Assembly: GCA_037042915.1 (NCBI GenBank)
Contig: CM073201.1
Location: 2,108,001 to 2,172,000 of the forward strand
Direction of reading: 5' to 3'
Source: Auricularia sp. M13
Taxonomy: Eukaryota; Basidiomycota; Agaricomycetes; Auriculariales; Auriculariaceae
DNA length: 64,000 nt
Position 1 is the first letter of the stretch, and the number at the start of each line of letters is the position of its first letter. The translations under genes and the position numbers were made by a program. Below are positions 1 to 12,309 of the stretch, one piece after another. The notes under the pieces are model-generated. The model did no database searches. It had not been told where the DNA came from and was given only the letters and a program-made list of their open reading frames with translations.

Positions 1-3000
1 AAGAGTTGACACCCGCAGGGACACTTTATTTATGCATACCGGTCGATGATGCGGATAACCTTGGACGGGGGCACATCCGTCGCGAATAGTTGTGCGTGCC
101 TCGGATTCGCCCCGCCGTTTCCGGCCAGAAACACTGCGAAATCGTTTATCGTAGTCCAAAGCATGGCTGACGTGGCTTACAGTTCCACCCCTTGTCAGTG
201 GCAATAAGACCTGTATAGGTTCATGATTAATAATGTATGCATATCTAGTCAATGCCGAGAGCTACCAAAATCTTTATTCTGGGCTTCTGCGCATTCGCGA
301 ATGCAGCCGCTCACGCCACCCTTGAGTTTATGCGGTGCTCGAATGCCCTTGTATCTTTCTTCGAGGGCAATTGCCACTGCGAGGCATGCTAAGTACGAAA
401 CATCGAATCAAATGAATGGACACTGACTGCCAACGGAGTCGCCAATGCCATAGCGGCACCAGGTTGTACCGACGCAGCTTTTAACGGTCCGCAAGGACTT
501 GCCTAGAGCAATATATATTAGCATGGGCTCGCTTAAGTGTAATGAACCAACCATAGGCATGGCCGCTTTCGAACCCAGCGTTGATGAGTATCTCCCAGAT
601 GTCCGGCAAGTCAGCTTTCTGAGCGCCAAATAGATCCACACGTTGCCTAGCATCGCTGAGTACAGCTACAGATACGCGATGAGCGCCTTACGCGCCGGTG
701 ATCTTGGTATAGAGCCCATCTATGGCGTACTTTAGTCGAGGAAGGGAGGAAGAGCGGGTTTGCGGACATTTCTTAGCGACTTGCCCAAGGACAATGAGCT
801 TCTCCGGGGTGATTTCACCGGCTGCAACTCGCGGGATCACTGAAAATGTTCCATTGCGCTACCCGCTGTCAGAGTAGCTAAATCATTCACAGCGGCCGTA
901 CCTGAATGTTCGCCATGAACCTATCGTTCGTATCCTGGTTCTGATGGTGGACCGGCGCCATGACATGCTCGTTGAAGAGGGATGAAAGGATGCTTCCTAT
1001 CGCAGGTTTGCAGATTTCGCAGCCCAGAGAATCTTTGTTCACGCCTGCCGCTTCCATAATTGCTGTGAAGGCCCTAAGCTGCTTGACCCTATGGATGACA
1101 GTGAGCACCGCACAAAATAGGTGTCATCGTCACCTACTGGACGACGCCGAACAGCTCAGCGCGAGACATGTGGAAATGTGGGCACAGGTGGTTGTTCACT
1201 ACATGGCCCGCTTTCGCCATCTCGGCCTACATTCAATCAGGTCTCGTTGATTACTATGGATAAGAGGTTAGAAACGCACCTTGAAGATATTTGTGACGAG
1301 CGGCATACAACCACCGCAGCCGGTGCCTGCCTTAGTTTTGGCCTTCAGATCGGCAATATTATCCACGCCGGCCTTGACTTGTTGTGCAATCTGGCCTTTC
1401 AGTACATTCTACGAGACACTCAGAGACCACGGATCCGCACAAGAGAGATGTGGGCGTACATGGCAGCTGCAGATCTGCGTGTCGTCGTCGAGGTCGGCAC
1501 CCGACTGGTCCGGATTCCCTCCAACACCGAGAATAAATTGACTGGGTGGAACATCCAGGGCTTTCTACAGGATATATTGCCGGTAAGTACGCGCTATGCC
1601 AATGAAAAGACCAGCATCTGACCTTCTTCTTTACCAGTGCCACGAGTTTGACGTAGTCGCTGGTGTCTCCGACCATCATTCCACCGAGCAGATACTTGCC
1701 ATCTGCACTGAATATGTATCTTGATGGAGACCAGGATTAGCGACAGTATCGTGAAGACCGTTCGGTGCTTACTTCTTGTACACGCCCGCGAATGGGTCGC
1801 GGTAAGTCAAGGTTTCGATCGGTCCCTCTGTAGCAGCTGCAGCACTGTGGCGTTTGCGTGGGGAAGACGCATCTCGAGGCGATGGGATGGGCAGTGTAAC
1901 CGTAAGCGATGCACCCTGTGTACCCGCTGGTGCAATGCTCGCTTCGAAAGGTGCAGGGCGATTCGCGCTGGTCTGATCGTGAGCGAGGGGGGCGGACGTT
2001 GCAGCGCTGGGCTTCTGCACACGGACAGACGTCGAGCGGGTCGACGCTTTCTTGTCGAGCTCCCGCTTCTCGCGAAAGAAATCGCCGAACGATGCAACCT
2101 GGGCGGATCAATTTTGATGAAGGTGCGACTGAGTAAAGCTGAATACTCACATCGACACTCATCAGCTTCAGTTTGGTGGAAAGGTCCGGGTTGTTCTGAA
2201 CAGACTTGAGTTATAAGTTGCGGAGTATCGAATACGCACCATTTGTCGAGGTTTGAATCCTCCATAAGCCGTGTGCAACTGTGTGAGGTTGAATGAGAGG
2301 ATGTCCGCCATTTCGACTGCAAACAAAGCAGTTAATCCACAGTTCTCTATGTAAGACGCAAAACGCACTTCCAGGGGCAATGAGACCATACGTGTTGTGA
2401 TTCCAACTTGCACACTCGCCAATGGCGTAGACGTCCTTTGCACTCGTCTCGAGAAGATCATTCACGGCGATACCCCCGCGCTCTTCGCAGGCGATCCCAG
2501 CTTTACGAGCTAAGTCATCGCGAGGGGTAATGCCGATAGCAAATACCACCATTTGTGCTTCGAGCACATCGCCATTCGTGAGTTCCAGTCCCCCAAGAAC
2601 TCCATCGTTTTCGGGCGCAGGATGAAGGGCGCGTGCGGAAGTGCTGGTGTGAACTTGAACTCCCATTGCCTCGATGCGTCGCAGGATGATCTCGCCACCT
2701 TGTGCATCAAGCTGGCGTGAAAGCGGGAATGCTTGTCGATTGACGATGGCCACTTGTTTGATCTCCTCGAGGTCATGTACGGCTTTAGCAGCTTCGAGGC
2801 CAAGCAAGCCTCCGCCGATGATGACCGCCTGCGCCGACGATTGCTTCAGCAGGGATACATTCGTCGCTGTCGACTTAAACGAACCTTGCCACCTTTGACC
2901 CCAGGTTTCTGTGAGTAACTCAGAATTTTGTCGATGTCCGAGATGTTGCGGTAAACAAAGACTCCCTGCAGGTCACTCCTCGCGTATACAGGGAGTGTAG

Positions 3001-3529
3001 CTTCGGACCCTGTTGCCTATCCAGAATGCTGGTGTTGAGCGTCGCCTACGATTCAGAGGCATAACTATTTCACTGACAATGACACAGTAATCGTATTTGA
3101 TGCTGCGGTCTTTATCCGTCGTGACAGTATGCGCCTCGGTGTCAATGGCTGTGACTGCCTCGCCGACATGGAACAGAAAGCGGTCTGGGGACTGCTCCGC
3201 GTACCAGGATGCTGACAGCAAAGTCAGCTCGACTACACGTGGGTCAGATAAGCGCATATACGTTGGTTTAGGTACAATTTTTCGATAGACCGATGTTGAA
3301 AGTATTCCGTTAATGCCACACGGTTGTAAGCCACTTCGCAAGAATGAGACAATAAGCTAGGCGACAGTGCGCACGACGTACGATGCATTTCTTCGCCGCA
3401 CGTTACGACTCGATACTGCCTTTGCTCGTCGAGGTTTAGCAGCTTCTCGATGAACGCGATGCCGACCATGCCGAGCCCGACGACGAAGACAGTTTTGAGT
3501 CCATCGGCGGTGGTAGCTGCCTCACTCAT
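1..3529 (-). CDS. niiA: Nitrite reductase [NAD(P)H], 3' end beyond window
   Basis: Assimilatory nitrite reductase, reducing nitrite to ammonium with NAD(P)H, FAD, Fe-S and siroheme in the cytosol. Reading the minus strand through about 20 short GT-AG introns gives one uninterrupted protein. The N-terminus starts at 3529 and has the FAD motif VVGLGMVG and a conserved [15 protein letters not shown] block. An NAD-binding [14 protein letters not shown] segment follows near 2800. A bacterioferritin-like [2Fe-2S] domain lies near 1320-1460 (ICSCH ... GTGCGGC). The siroheme/4Fe-4S half carries CVGTTWC (about 465) and GCIREC (about 300). The last readable exon ends near residues DR at about 40, at a GT donor, so only the extreme C-terminus is missing. 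I see no stop or frameshift. It points the same way as the nitrate reductase and transporter genes at 27-33 kb, so it belongs to the same pathway although it is now far from them. A GATAG motif sits about 35 bp upstream of the ATG. Confidence 0.95.
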
Positions 3530-3561
3530 GACTGGAAACGAGATGGGGGCAGAGCAATGGC

Positions 3562-3831
3562 AGATAGGGCAATAGCAGCAGCACAGGACGACCAGGGGCC
3601 GTTCAGCAATTCCATTGAGATCAGCGGGTCATATAGGCTACAAGCCACTGCCTGGACAGGTGCGGGTGTGCTCCGCCATTCGATGCTCCCACGAGAACCG
3701 CTGGACTTGTCATGCTGCCGATGGCACGGCTGGGATCAGTTGACGGAGCGCGTCGGCGGCAAGTGTCAATTGAGTGTCACACCGCAGGCAAAGGTCATGA
3801 TAGTACTGGTGCATACTATCACTGTGATAGT
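3562..3831. promoter_or_regulatory. Nitrite reductase upstream region with GATA motifs
   Basis: Upstream of the nitrite reductase ATG (3529, minus) the sequence holds AGATAG at 3562-3567, TGATAG near 3798, and a 17-base near-palindrome ACTATCACTGTGATAGT at 3815-3831 that presents two GATA cores back to back. Fungal nitrogen catabolite control uses GATA zinc-finger activators (AreA/Nit2 family) that bind HGATAR, often as paired sites. The motifs are seen directly; binding and function are inferred. The palindrome lies inside a repeated segment, so it may have been brought by a mobile element. Confidence 0.4.
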
Positions 3832-4303
3832 TTTGATCTGCCTGTTTTTCTTTGTGCCACCCGATGAGAGTCTCCATTGTTCTGATGCACCGCGCAGTCA
3901 CTCTCACGGGTGCTTCCTTTGTACTTCGGGCCTTCGGGGAGGTGTATCGGAAGACCACCGAGTAGACCAACGTGGCAAGAGATAGATGCAAAGGGGAGGT
4001 AGCAAGTATTCAACAAGTGTTGAGAGACATCCCACCAGCGTCTACAACAACATGTTGACAGCAATGCAACTCTTTCCCCACCGAAAACTCATGAAAAACC
4101 GATTGCTCCTTGGTTGAAATGGGAAGGTCGGCTGTTTACCAGAGTGTTCCGGTGGCTGCACTTAGCCAGTCGTCTGACGTCGGCCGTGGAATACGGGTGG
4201 CACCACGCCCGAGAGGTTTCCACCCACTATTACAGTGATAGGATGGGTCCGTACTATCATGGCTTTTGCCCGCGGTGTCAAGACCGTGACGCCAACGGCA
4301 TCA
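3755..4303. repeat. Imperfect inverted repeat pair, candidate MITE remnant
   Basis: About 110 bp near 3755-3865 recurs in inverted orientation near 4193-4303. Shared blocks include GGCAAA(A)G(G/C)CATGATAGTAC, CTATCACTGT(G/A)ATAG and GTGCCACCCG, with roughly 70-75 percent identity by eye. The spacer of about 330 bp has no recognisable gene. The pattern fits an old non-autonomous transposon or a decayed palindromic insertion. The ends could not be fixed because no clear target duplication was found. The whole stretch 3530-4584 contains no convincing coding region. Confidence 0.5.
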
Positions 4304-4584
4304 CGAAATCCGGCCGGATCTGGTACAGCGTTGCGGAGTTGATAAGATTCCGCAAAGGCTTGTGCCACCTTGCAGCGCATTGCCAGCCGTCGCAAGATCT
4401 TCGTGAGAGTTCGGACGGTCTTGAAAGGCAGATAATCCTTGTATGTACCTTGCACTGCATGATAATAATATGAGAAGAATTGTCCTGCATTACAGTCTCT
4501 TTATGATGCTTACATTTGCATTGTCGTCGCTCTTTTGCACGCACAGACGTCCTGAAACGCGTGTAATGGCTACTGAAAAAAAGT

Positions 4585-7500
4585 TCATACAAAGAAATCT
4601 AGGTCATATAGATCGTCTTCCATGGCCATGTCGTCCTCCTCCGACTCAATATCCGAGTCGTTGTCTTCGTCCGATGCCTCTGTCCCACGAGAGGGCTCGT
4701 CCATATCCTCGTCCGGTGCTTCTTCGTTAGCGGTTGGATCCTCAGGCTGCTGTTCTGTCAGTGGAAGCACGTTGTCCGCCGGATCATTGACCGCCAACTC
4801 GTCCGCGACGGCGGTCCTGCGTACAGTACTCGCCACCTGAACATGAGCTCCTGTGAGTGATGTGTGTCCAATGCCGCCGCCTCTATATCGCATAAAGAGG
4901 TCGCGATCGGACCAGCTGCAGGACTGCTCAGCGGAAGAGAGCTCAAGTAGTGGCCCACATACCGCATCACGTAGTACCATTTCCAGTTCTCTGGCTGCTT
5001 TCCAAGACTGACGGACAAGCGGCGCGTCTCATGGGCGAATGCGGGCACTATGTGGCAGGCCCTGAGGATGTGACGAGGGTCGACAAAGCCATACTCGTTC
5101 TCGCTGTCCCAGCCGAGACGTGTTAGGCGAGGGGGACCATTACGTTCGCAGGCGCTGAGATCTCGACCAAACCAGTGCACGTGAAGAAACACAAGCCGTT
5201 GAGGTGCTGCTGGCGAGCCTCGAATCGTGTGGTACGCTTTGACATGGTATATGCCAAGTACCCGAGCGTACCAGTAAGGGTGCCCGTCCTGGGAGTCTTC
5301 CTCGTGCGACCGAAGCATAATATCGCACCGGTCGGTATGGCTGCGAATGAAGTCCTCGCCTTGCCGTACATCGTACGTTGTGTACTTGACGTGCAGGTCG
5401 TGATGTTCGTACATCCGCCGATCCACGATCACGACTTGTGCGCGCTCCTGATCTGAATATGCTGTCTCGTCGCCGTTATATTCGGCGTTGAGTAGCCTTC
5501 CGAGCAGGTGATTCCGCAACTTGGTTGTAAATCCCTGCCCGGCATAAGTTACGGAACAACATCCTCAATCGCCAGCGCACCTCAACTGCTCGTTGACCGG
5601 CGCGCTTCTTGACCCAATCACCGATAATTTCGAACTCTTTCTCCCGGAGAGATACGCTGTACGATAGCCCCCCCTCTTCGGAGTCGGGTAGGGGAACTGA
5701 ATCGGCCTTGGGTAGTGGTGCCAGGCTGCGTTCGCGCGAGCAACAATCCTTGCGGTGTTTGACTGAATGCGCTCCATCTCACCCATCTGCGAGGTCGCGT
5801 CGCGCTTATTGCTGCGCCGGTAACGCTCCTTTAACTCCGGGTGAGTATTCTCAGTCTATTAATCCATACAGAGAGCAATAAGTAGCGTCCGAACAGCAAG
5901 TCAAGTACACACCAATAACGTCGAGTATGATTCCGTTGTACCATACTCCTCGATCGTAGGTGCGTAGTCGCCGAGTGCATGCATCTTGTATGTATTCATG
6001 TTGAATGTTTTCTCTTTGGGTCCTTTGGAAGCGGCCGGCGGTGCACCTTGCGCTGACGCTGACTCGCGCGCTTCCCGGCGATTTCGCGACGCCTTTTCTC
6101 GTGGTAGCTCTGTGGTTTTGAACGCGCTGCAAGTCTCGGATACAAAGAAGCGAAGCTGAGCACCGAGGTCGCGAGTCGCATCACGCAAAGCTTGGAGCGT
6201 GTCTTCGGTGTGCAGCCGCAGCTTTGCCAGCGCGTGCCATTCGGCCAGGATGTACAGCAGCGTTAGCACGATTGTGTTGTGCGGCTCGGGGAGTAAACCC
6301 TCGAAAGCAGGGATTGCACACTGTAAAGATTGTAAGCACAGTTTGAAGATCCTGCCAGCTATCCGAACCTGAAGGATGTCTTCAAAGTTATGCGCTGCAA
6401 GCTGTTTTAATTCAGATACGTTATTCTTGAAGCGCCGTATTGAGAATCGCGCAAACACTGGAATTTGACGAAATCTGCGGCCCATGCACGTCAGAAAGTG
6501 CAACAGCTACCCCACAGACTGTGCACTTACCTCCGATCCAATTCCTCGAGTAAGCGAGGGTCTTGGGCCTGAAGCAGGCGAAGCAAGTGCATCAACAGCG
6601 ATTTCCATACACCAAGCTCGACTTCATGCAGAAGATCGACGGTGAATAGGTTGAAGATCGAAAATGAAGGATGAATGGACTTCAATGTAGAAAATGCGTT
6701 CTTGCAGGCGATTAGATGTGAAAGTATGCACAAATCTGTCCAAACTTACCTTGGTGGCAACGTAGGACATCGGCTTGAGAAGGTTCTCCACGGCGGTGCT
6801 CTTCAGACCGCAGATCCCTCGACGAATCCAGCCAACGACCTTGTTTACGCAGTTTGTCCAGACGGTATTGTGCTCGCGCTTACTGGCCACGCGCAGCTCG
6901 TCGTCAGAAGCGGTGCCAACACTTTGAATATCGGCTTTCTTCACCGTGCAGCGGGGACAAGGGCAGTCCCCATTATCACGAAGCGTAGCCAACAGCATTC
7001 TTCGGAAGGTAAGACAACTGAGATATGAGAAGAAATACCTGCGACTTACTTCTCCGGATAATCCGCGATGTAGGAAAAGAATCGTGGGTAGAAACGGCGA
7101 GTGATGCCGTCCTGGCATTGAACGAGGAACCCATGCACATAGGCGTCCTTGAACTCGTCATCGAGAATGTATTGCCAGCAGCCCTGCATCAAATCGCGCC
7201 TGAGATGCGCGAGAAGGTTGCGTTTTGCTGACTTCGGGATCTCCATCTTATTGATCTCGTCGTTTATAGAGTCAGGCAACTGTAGAGCCGCTCAGTGATC
7301 GAGACGTCGGCACACAAACAAACATACCTTAGGAAATGAAGCAAAGTGATGCATGGCATGAGCGCTCTTCTCCAGAGACGGGTGTTCTTGCTCTGGTTGC
7401 CGCACCCAGTGTATCCAGGCCAACCGCTTGCCGTGCCAAACTGCGCAAGGTGCGTACCATCCGATCCCTGCATCAGGAGCAGCACACAGCGCTCTACGTT

Positions 7501-8663
7501 GTCGCTAGGGTCGCGGGAAGCTTCTGGACTTCGTCGTGCAGTTTCTGAGCGCGGTGAATGATATGCCTCGCCTGCGGTACGGACATCGCGGCCGTCGGCA
7601 GTATGATGCATCAGTTTCGACGGGACCCAGGTCCAATTCTTTGCGTCTGGGTTGTTCTCTATTTCGTTCTTCCAGAGCGGAACAAGGGGCCGGCGCTGAA
7701 AGCCATCGACGGGAACAGTGACCGGCTGTTTGCCCTTGCCACCTGGAATGGTGACGTTGACAGTATGTGATAGCCAGCCGTCTCCGAAGCCGCCCAGATC
7801 ACCGGCGACCTCCTTGTCAACTTGCTTCCAGTTAATGTCCCGGAGATCATCAAGCACGAAGTTCGAGTCCAAGATCAGGTCAAGCAGGGTCTTCCGGCTA
7901 TCGCGAGTTTTCACTGAGCCGTCATTCCAGAACCAATGGTTGAACAGAGCGGCACTGCGATTAGGATAGGGATACCATGACACAGGCTCGCCGTTGGTGG
8001 AACTGGACAACCGGGAGCTGGCTGTCTGGTCTGGATCGTGCTCAGGTTGGCGTCGAAAGATGCGAAAAAGTCCAAATGCGTTAACGGCGGTGCGGAACGG
8101 CTGAGCCACATGCAGAAAAACACGACTGATGGTAGACGGAGCAGGCTGCGCTGGCGCCAGAGGCTCGGGCTCAAGGTCGCGAAATTTGCGCGGCACACGG
8201 TGCTGTGTACGACGACGGGGTGCTGGATCTTCGGGAACCGGATCGACGGTCGCGGCAGCAGTAGAAGGCACAGGCGCGCTGTCGGGCAGGGGGCCGCATT
8301 CCGAGACTGGCGTGTGCTGTTGTATATCCAGGTCGAGCGCGCCTATCTGTGATCGGTTAGATGCTGCATAGTACGTACAAATGCTTAACGTCTAAACGAT
8401 GCACTCACAGAATCAATGTCCATGGCTGCATCATCCGAGGCTGGGACGGAGAGGCCAGCAGCCACAGTATTAGCAGTAGACGAGGTTGCGCTTGCGGTCT
8501 GGGTAAAGCGCGCACGCTTTGCAGCACGCGCAGAATACGCTGCTGTTTGCGCAGCGCGCTTGTCCAGAAGCCGCTGGCGGTCTGCCTTGTGCTCATCGCA
8601 CACCTTCTGGTGTGCCTTCAAGTGCGCTGCGTCTGTGGACTTGCCACAAACGCATTGTGGCAT
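4585..8663 (-). CDS. Plavaka-type transposase (CACTA-like superfamily)
   Basis: Multi-exon transposase of the basidiomycete Plavaka family. The N-terminus (8663) begins PQCVCGKSTDAAHLKAHQ, a C2H2-like C-x-C ... H-x3-C finger. A P/R-rich linker follows, then a block with WFWNDGSVK and an HWRQV-type segment near 7850-7950. A central segment near 6650 reads FNLFTVDLLHEVELGVWKS, which I recognise as a hallmark of these transposases. The C-terminal third (5519-4985) carries the conserved WFGRD ... GFVDP ... AFAHE region, and the last exon has DRDLFMRYRGGG followed by a very acidic tail ending at 4585. Introns are short. The exon chain looks mostly open, but I did not verify every junction. It faces away from the DUF6698-like gene across about 270 bp, as if the two were a unit. 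Confidence 0.8.
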
Positions 8664-8859
8664 GCTGCTGGACTAGAACGCGCGGACGGCAGATATGAGA
8701 CGCGGTCACCGGAATATCCCGAAAGCGCGTCGTCGCGTCACCCTCGCTCTGGTGCTCACGCCATGCGCCTGGCGAGTGCTGGATCATGCCGGTGTTTTGC
8801 TAGTGCGTCCCTCACGTGAATTATCCCGGCATTTGCCTCAAACTCAGCTCCCGGAAGGG

Positions 8860-8866
8860 TATAAAA
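8860..8866 (+). promoter_or_regulatory. TATA box of the DUF6698-like gene
   Basis: TATAAAA lies 69 bp upstream of the ATG at 8935, in the 271-bp divergent spacer shared with the transposase gene (8663, minus). Confidence 0.6.
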
Positions 8867-8934
8867 GGCCGGTTTCGTGAGCCAGGCGACGACCCATCGC
8901 CCCACTAGCCAGCACAATCGAACTACATAGCTCA

Positions 8935-10364
8935 ATGTCGTCCTCTGCTCCAACCCCCGCTCCAACCGCCACATCGGGGACTCAGACCAATGCCGCCAGC
9001 ACGCGTAAGCGCGCCGCACCCGAGTTGTCACGCAGTGGCAAGAAGAAGAAAGCGTACGTGCAGCGACGCGTCTTTACGCGTTTTTACGCGTCCTTACTTA
9101 CTACTCGTGTATGTAGATGTGAAGTTAGCATTTGGGTCGACTACGGTCGCATCTTTGGACGTGCATACAACTTTCTGGACCCCACGGGCCTCATTCTCGA
9201 TCTCGGCCTCGAAATCGCCATAGATCGTGCCGCTGCAGAGGAGGCTTGTGAAGACTATGAAGTGGAAGAGTGGTCAGTATGTTTTAACACTGTATTTGGG
9301 TCGATCTAATTTGCTTTACAGTGATCGCCGCATCGAAGTTGCCTTCCTCGCACTCGAGAAAGAGCTCAGTGCTAAAGCACCTGAAGCGCTCAAGGACATG
9401 GACTTGGCGGCCAAAATTACCGGGCAGGTACGTCATACCGTCTTCATGTTGTCTGCATCTGAGAATGTTGTCTGTTCAGATTGACTTTGGTATCACCAAG
9501 GCCAAGTCCGATGACACCCGCTCGCTCAAGTTGGCGGTTGTCGACTGGCTCCCCGAGGTGCCTGGCGAAGCCAAACTACACAGAACCAACAAGTCTGGTC
9601 GCGGGTTTAATCACGCCGCGACAGGTCGTTTACTTATCCCAGTGGGCGCCGTCTGGAGCACAGAGTACGTAGTGTTTGGCTATCCATTTGCATCGCGTTT
9701 CTTACGCAGTCTCAGGCTCCAGAAGAAGATCCAGGACGGGGAGATGTCTTTCACAGGCGATGAATGGCCCTGTCTCATGTACAAGGACGAGAAATACAAC
9801 CCAGAAGACCCTTGGGATGGATTCGGTAAGAACGAGTACGCTGTAAAGGTATGTTACGACTTCCTTCATATCTCAGTAGTTGACATGCGAATTTAGACTT
9901 TCAAGCACTTCTTCACGAGCCCGTCATCTGCTGAGAAGGAGAACGACGGGGACAGCGGAACATCGCGCAAAGGCATCGCAGCACTTCACGGCTACGATTC
10001 CGTCACAGTAGGCGCTCTGTGCTATGTTCACTCTCATGTGAGTCTTTTCCGTTGTCTCATTCACTTTCCTATCGTGACTGATGGACATTGGCAGCTGAAG
10101 TTCGCGGTCTCCTCCGCTTCTACCTTCTCAAAGACGGATTCAGTCAAGAACGGCGACCTCGAAGGATTCTATGGATCCCTTTACGAGCTTTTGACTGACC
10201 CCGAGGAGGAAAAGAACGTCGACGAGCTCCTGAAGTGGTGGAACAAGCGGATATTCCCTTCGGCGCGCCGCACGCGCGATCGCTCCGCCAAGAGCACCCG
10301 CGAGCAGTTCCGCCGCGTGCGTGAGGCCCGCGCAGCCGCTCAAGAGGCAGATGAATCTTCTTGA
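8935..10364 (+). CDS. DUF6698-like protein, function unknown
   Basis: Multi-exon gene. The N-terminus is low-complexity and basic (SSSAPTPAPTATSGTQ ... KRAAPELSRSGKKKKAY). After introns near 9055-9120, 9275-9320, 9425-9478, 9665-9710, 9849-9896 and 10037-10094 it reads as a globular protein with the blocks GRGFNHAATGRLLIP, GEMSFTGDEWPCLMYKDEKY, EDPWDGFGKNEYAVKTFKHFFTSPSSAEKE and ALCYVHSHLKFAVSSASTFSK, ending in a basic R/E-rich tail. These blocks match my recollection of the DUF6698 family, which is expanded in agaricomycetes; the biochemical role is unknown. It sits head to head with the Plavaka transposase and inside the candidate Plavaka ends. An accessory or passenger role in the element is therefore possible but unproven. 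Confidence 0.65.
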
Positions 10365-11635
10365 TTTTTCCTTCATAACTAGAATTTTCCCTCTCGCCTG
10401 CATTGTGTTCTGAAACTTGTTCGTACAATATCTCAAATATTATCGCAACGGAACCTCCGGACATGGCCATACTTCTCCATAAAATGCATTTACCATTGAG
10501 AAAACCATCCCGATAAGTGCCTTTGCTTGCGTTTGGATCCCTGGCAAGGCTGTCCTATGTGAGACTGTCTAAGCGGTGTTCAGGAACACGCCGGAATCAA
10601 TCCGCTCCGCAGCGGTTGGGTCGGACCTTGAACCGACGCTCACCTGCGCTCCTCTCCCCCCGCCTTCCCAGCGGCCCAGTCAAGAGCTGCCGGCCATCGT
10701 GGCTTACCCCTGCTGGGCTCGTGCTTTTGGGGCTAGATTTTCCGCTCGTGGTGTCCCTGCTGGCGCGTTTCGCTTCGTCTGCACCGTCTGGGCTCCCGTA
10801 TTGGCAACGGTGCACTTGCTCTCGTTTATCGGTCTTGTCTTGGGCAGTCTGGCTGGCATGGCTATCACTCGGACTTCTTGGGCTAGCTCTGGGTCTACAG
10901 CTAGTTGGGCGCTGCTCGAGGCTTTGACCGCTGGCTGGGCGATGCTTTTGATCACTCACTTGCTTTGCTACAGAACCTCCCATCGTCAGCAAGGCATCTC
11001 GCGGCGCCCGCATGCTGTGTGCACACATTACAGGTATGCCCTCTTGCGCTTGGATTTCACCCCGCTAACTTCAGCCTCGATAGAATCTTCGCCTGCGCTC
11101 ACAAGTCGCATGTTGCTGGCCACCCGAACTCGCGCATCCCCCATGTACGTCCACCCGCGCCTTTCCGGATCAGCCAACGAACTGACAAAACAGCATATTC
11201 CCTGGCCGTGGCGCGGTCTGCGGCGGCCAGCACGCCATGCATTTGTGAGTGACACTGAACCGCTCCCTAGAGCCCCGGCTGACAATTTTAGTTCTGCAAC
11301 TTCATCTTATTCGCCGTGACCGCCCTCTGCATGGTCCGGCAGTGCATGGGCGACCGCGAAGTCGCGCAGATCGGCCGCCTGCCTATAGCTACAGTATCAC
11401 GCTAATAGACTACCTTTTTTGTTGTCTTGTTTATGCTTGCCTCAATGAGCTGTACCGTGATGATAGCGACGATTTGGTCGCTTCTGCAGGCAGAACCTCC
11501 AGCCCGATGAGTGCATTTACAAGGCCTTAGAAGGCGCCAGAACAATTGTGAGCCTTGCCAAGGCTCAAAACGATTGTGCCACTCGGCAAGGCATCACAAG
11601 CCAGGTGGGGCTTTGGCAATCCTAACCAGGCGTCA
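10365..11635. other. Gene-poor stretch without a firm coding call
   Basis: A hydrophobic open frame on the plus strand (about 10576-11319, with a segment such as TVHLLSFIGLVLGSLAGMAI) is interrupted only late. However, it has no family I recognise, its composition is unlike the neighbouring genes, and overlapping frames on the other strand are similar in length. It could be a decayed membrane protein gene or chance. It lies between the DUF6698-like gene and the TA-flanked MITE. Confidence 0.3.
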
Positions 11636-11955
11636 TACAGCCCTTGTCATAAGATTCTGGACAGCCAGAAAAAAATACAAAGTCGGATTCGGCCGTGCCG
11701 ACCGACTCCGACCAGTTCCGGATGCGCCAGGGCACCCCCGAATTGCGCTTTGACAATGTAGAATTTATTGTCAAAGTCAAGGAGAGCCAGAATGCCGCCT
11801 GAAGTCATGACTGGCGGCCTGGTCGAGTGGGAGGGGTGGCGACGGCATCGACGGTGCGGCGGCGCCGCATCGGAACCGGTCGGCATCGGTCGGCACGGCC
11901 GAATCCGACTTTGTATTTTTTTCTGGCTGTCCAGAATCTTATGACAAGGGCTGTA
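11636..11955. mobile_element. TA-flanked MITE with long inverted repeats (Tc1/mariner-like)
   Basis: A 316-bp element at 11638-11953 starts CAGCCCTTGTCATAAG and ends with the exact complement. The terminal inverted repeat is perfect for about 67 bp and then continues with mismatches. A TA dinucleotide flanks both ends (11636-11637 and 11954-11955), the target duplication of the Tc1/mariner superfamily. A second small stem, CTTTGACAAT paired with ATTGTCAAAG, lies in the middle (11748-11757 and 11767-11776). No coding capacity. The near-perfect arms imply recent insertion or strong recent mobility. Confidence 0.85.
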
Positions 11956-12309
11956 ATGCATCACAAGATCTGCCACAAGACTTGTGGCCCTTATAATGAA
12001 TGTGAGCCTTACAATTTGTGATAACATGTTGTACGACCCGGCCGGATTTCGTGATGGGCGCCTGCCGACTCCGAAAGCTCTTCCTCTTCGTCGCGCTTGA
12101 TAGAGCGCTCCAGTGTAACGTGGCTCCTACGCGTCGCGCGCGCTATGACTAGTCATGAAGCTGGCTCTGGCGCGCCCGCCCTATCCTAAACTACAGCTCT
12201 TCAAATCGATTTCACCGAAACATGGGCGTCCGGACTCTGGCAACGCACTGGCGCTGGATGGTTACCCATATTTTGATGCATTTCATCCCTTGATATGATT
12301 CTGTCGTGC

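Larger units (their letters stand above)
4299..12056. mobile_element. Candidate Plavaka-type DNA transposon with cargo gene
   Basis: A 19-bp perfect inverted repeat, CATCACGAAATCCGGCCGG at 4299-4317 and its complement at 12038-12056, brackets the Plavaka transposase gene (minus) and the DUF6698-like gene (plus). Weak similarity continues a few bases inward (a GTACA block on both sides). A 19-base inverted match in a window of this size is unlikely by chance. I could not identify a convincing target duplication, and one end adjoins another inverted repeat (3755-4303). An alternative is that both copies are terminal motifs of a shorter MITE family inserted on either side. Boundaries are therefore provisional; the transposase identity is firmer. 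Confidence 0.45.
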
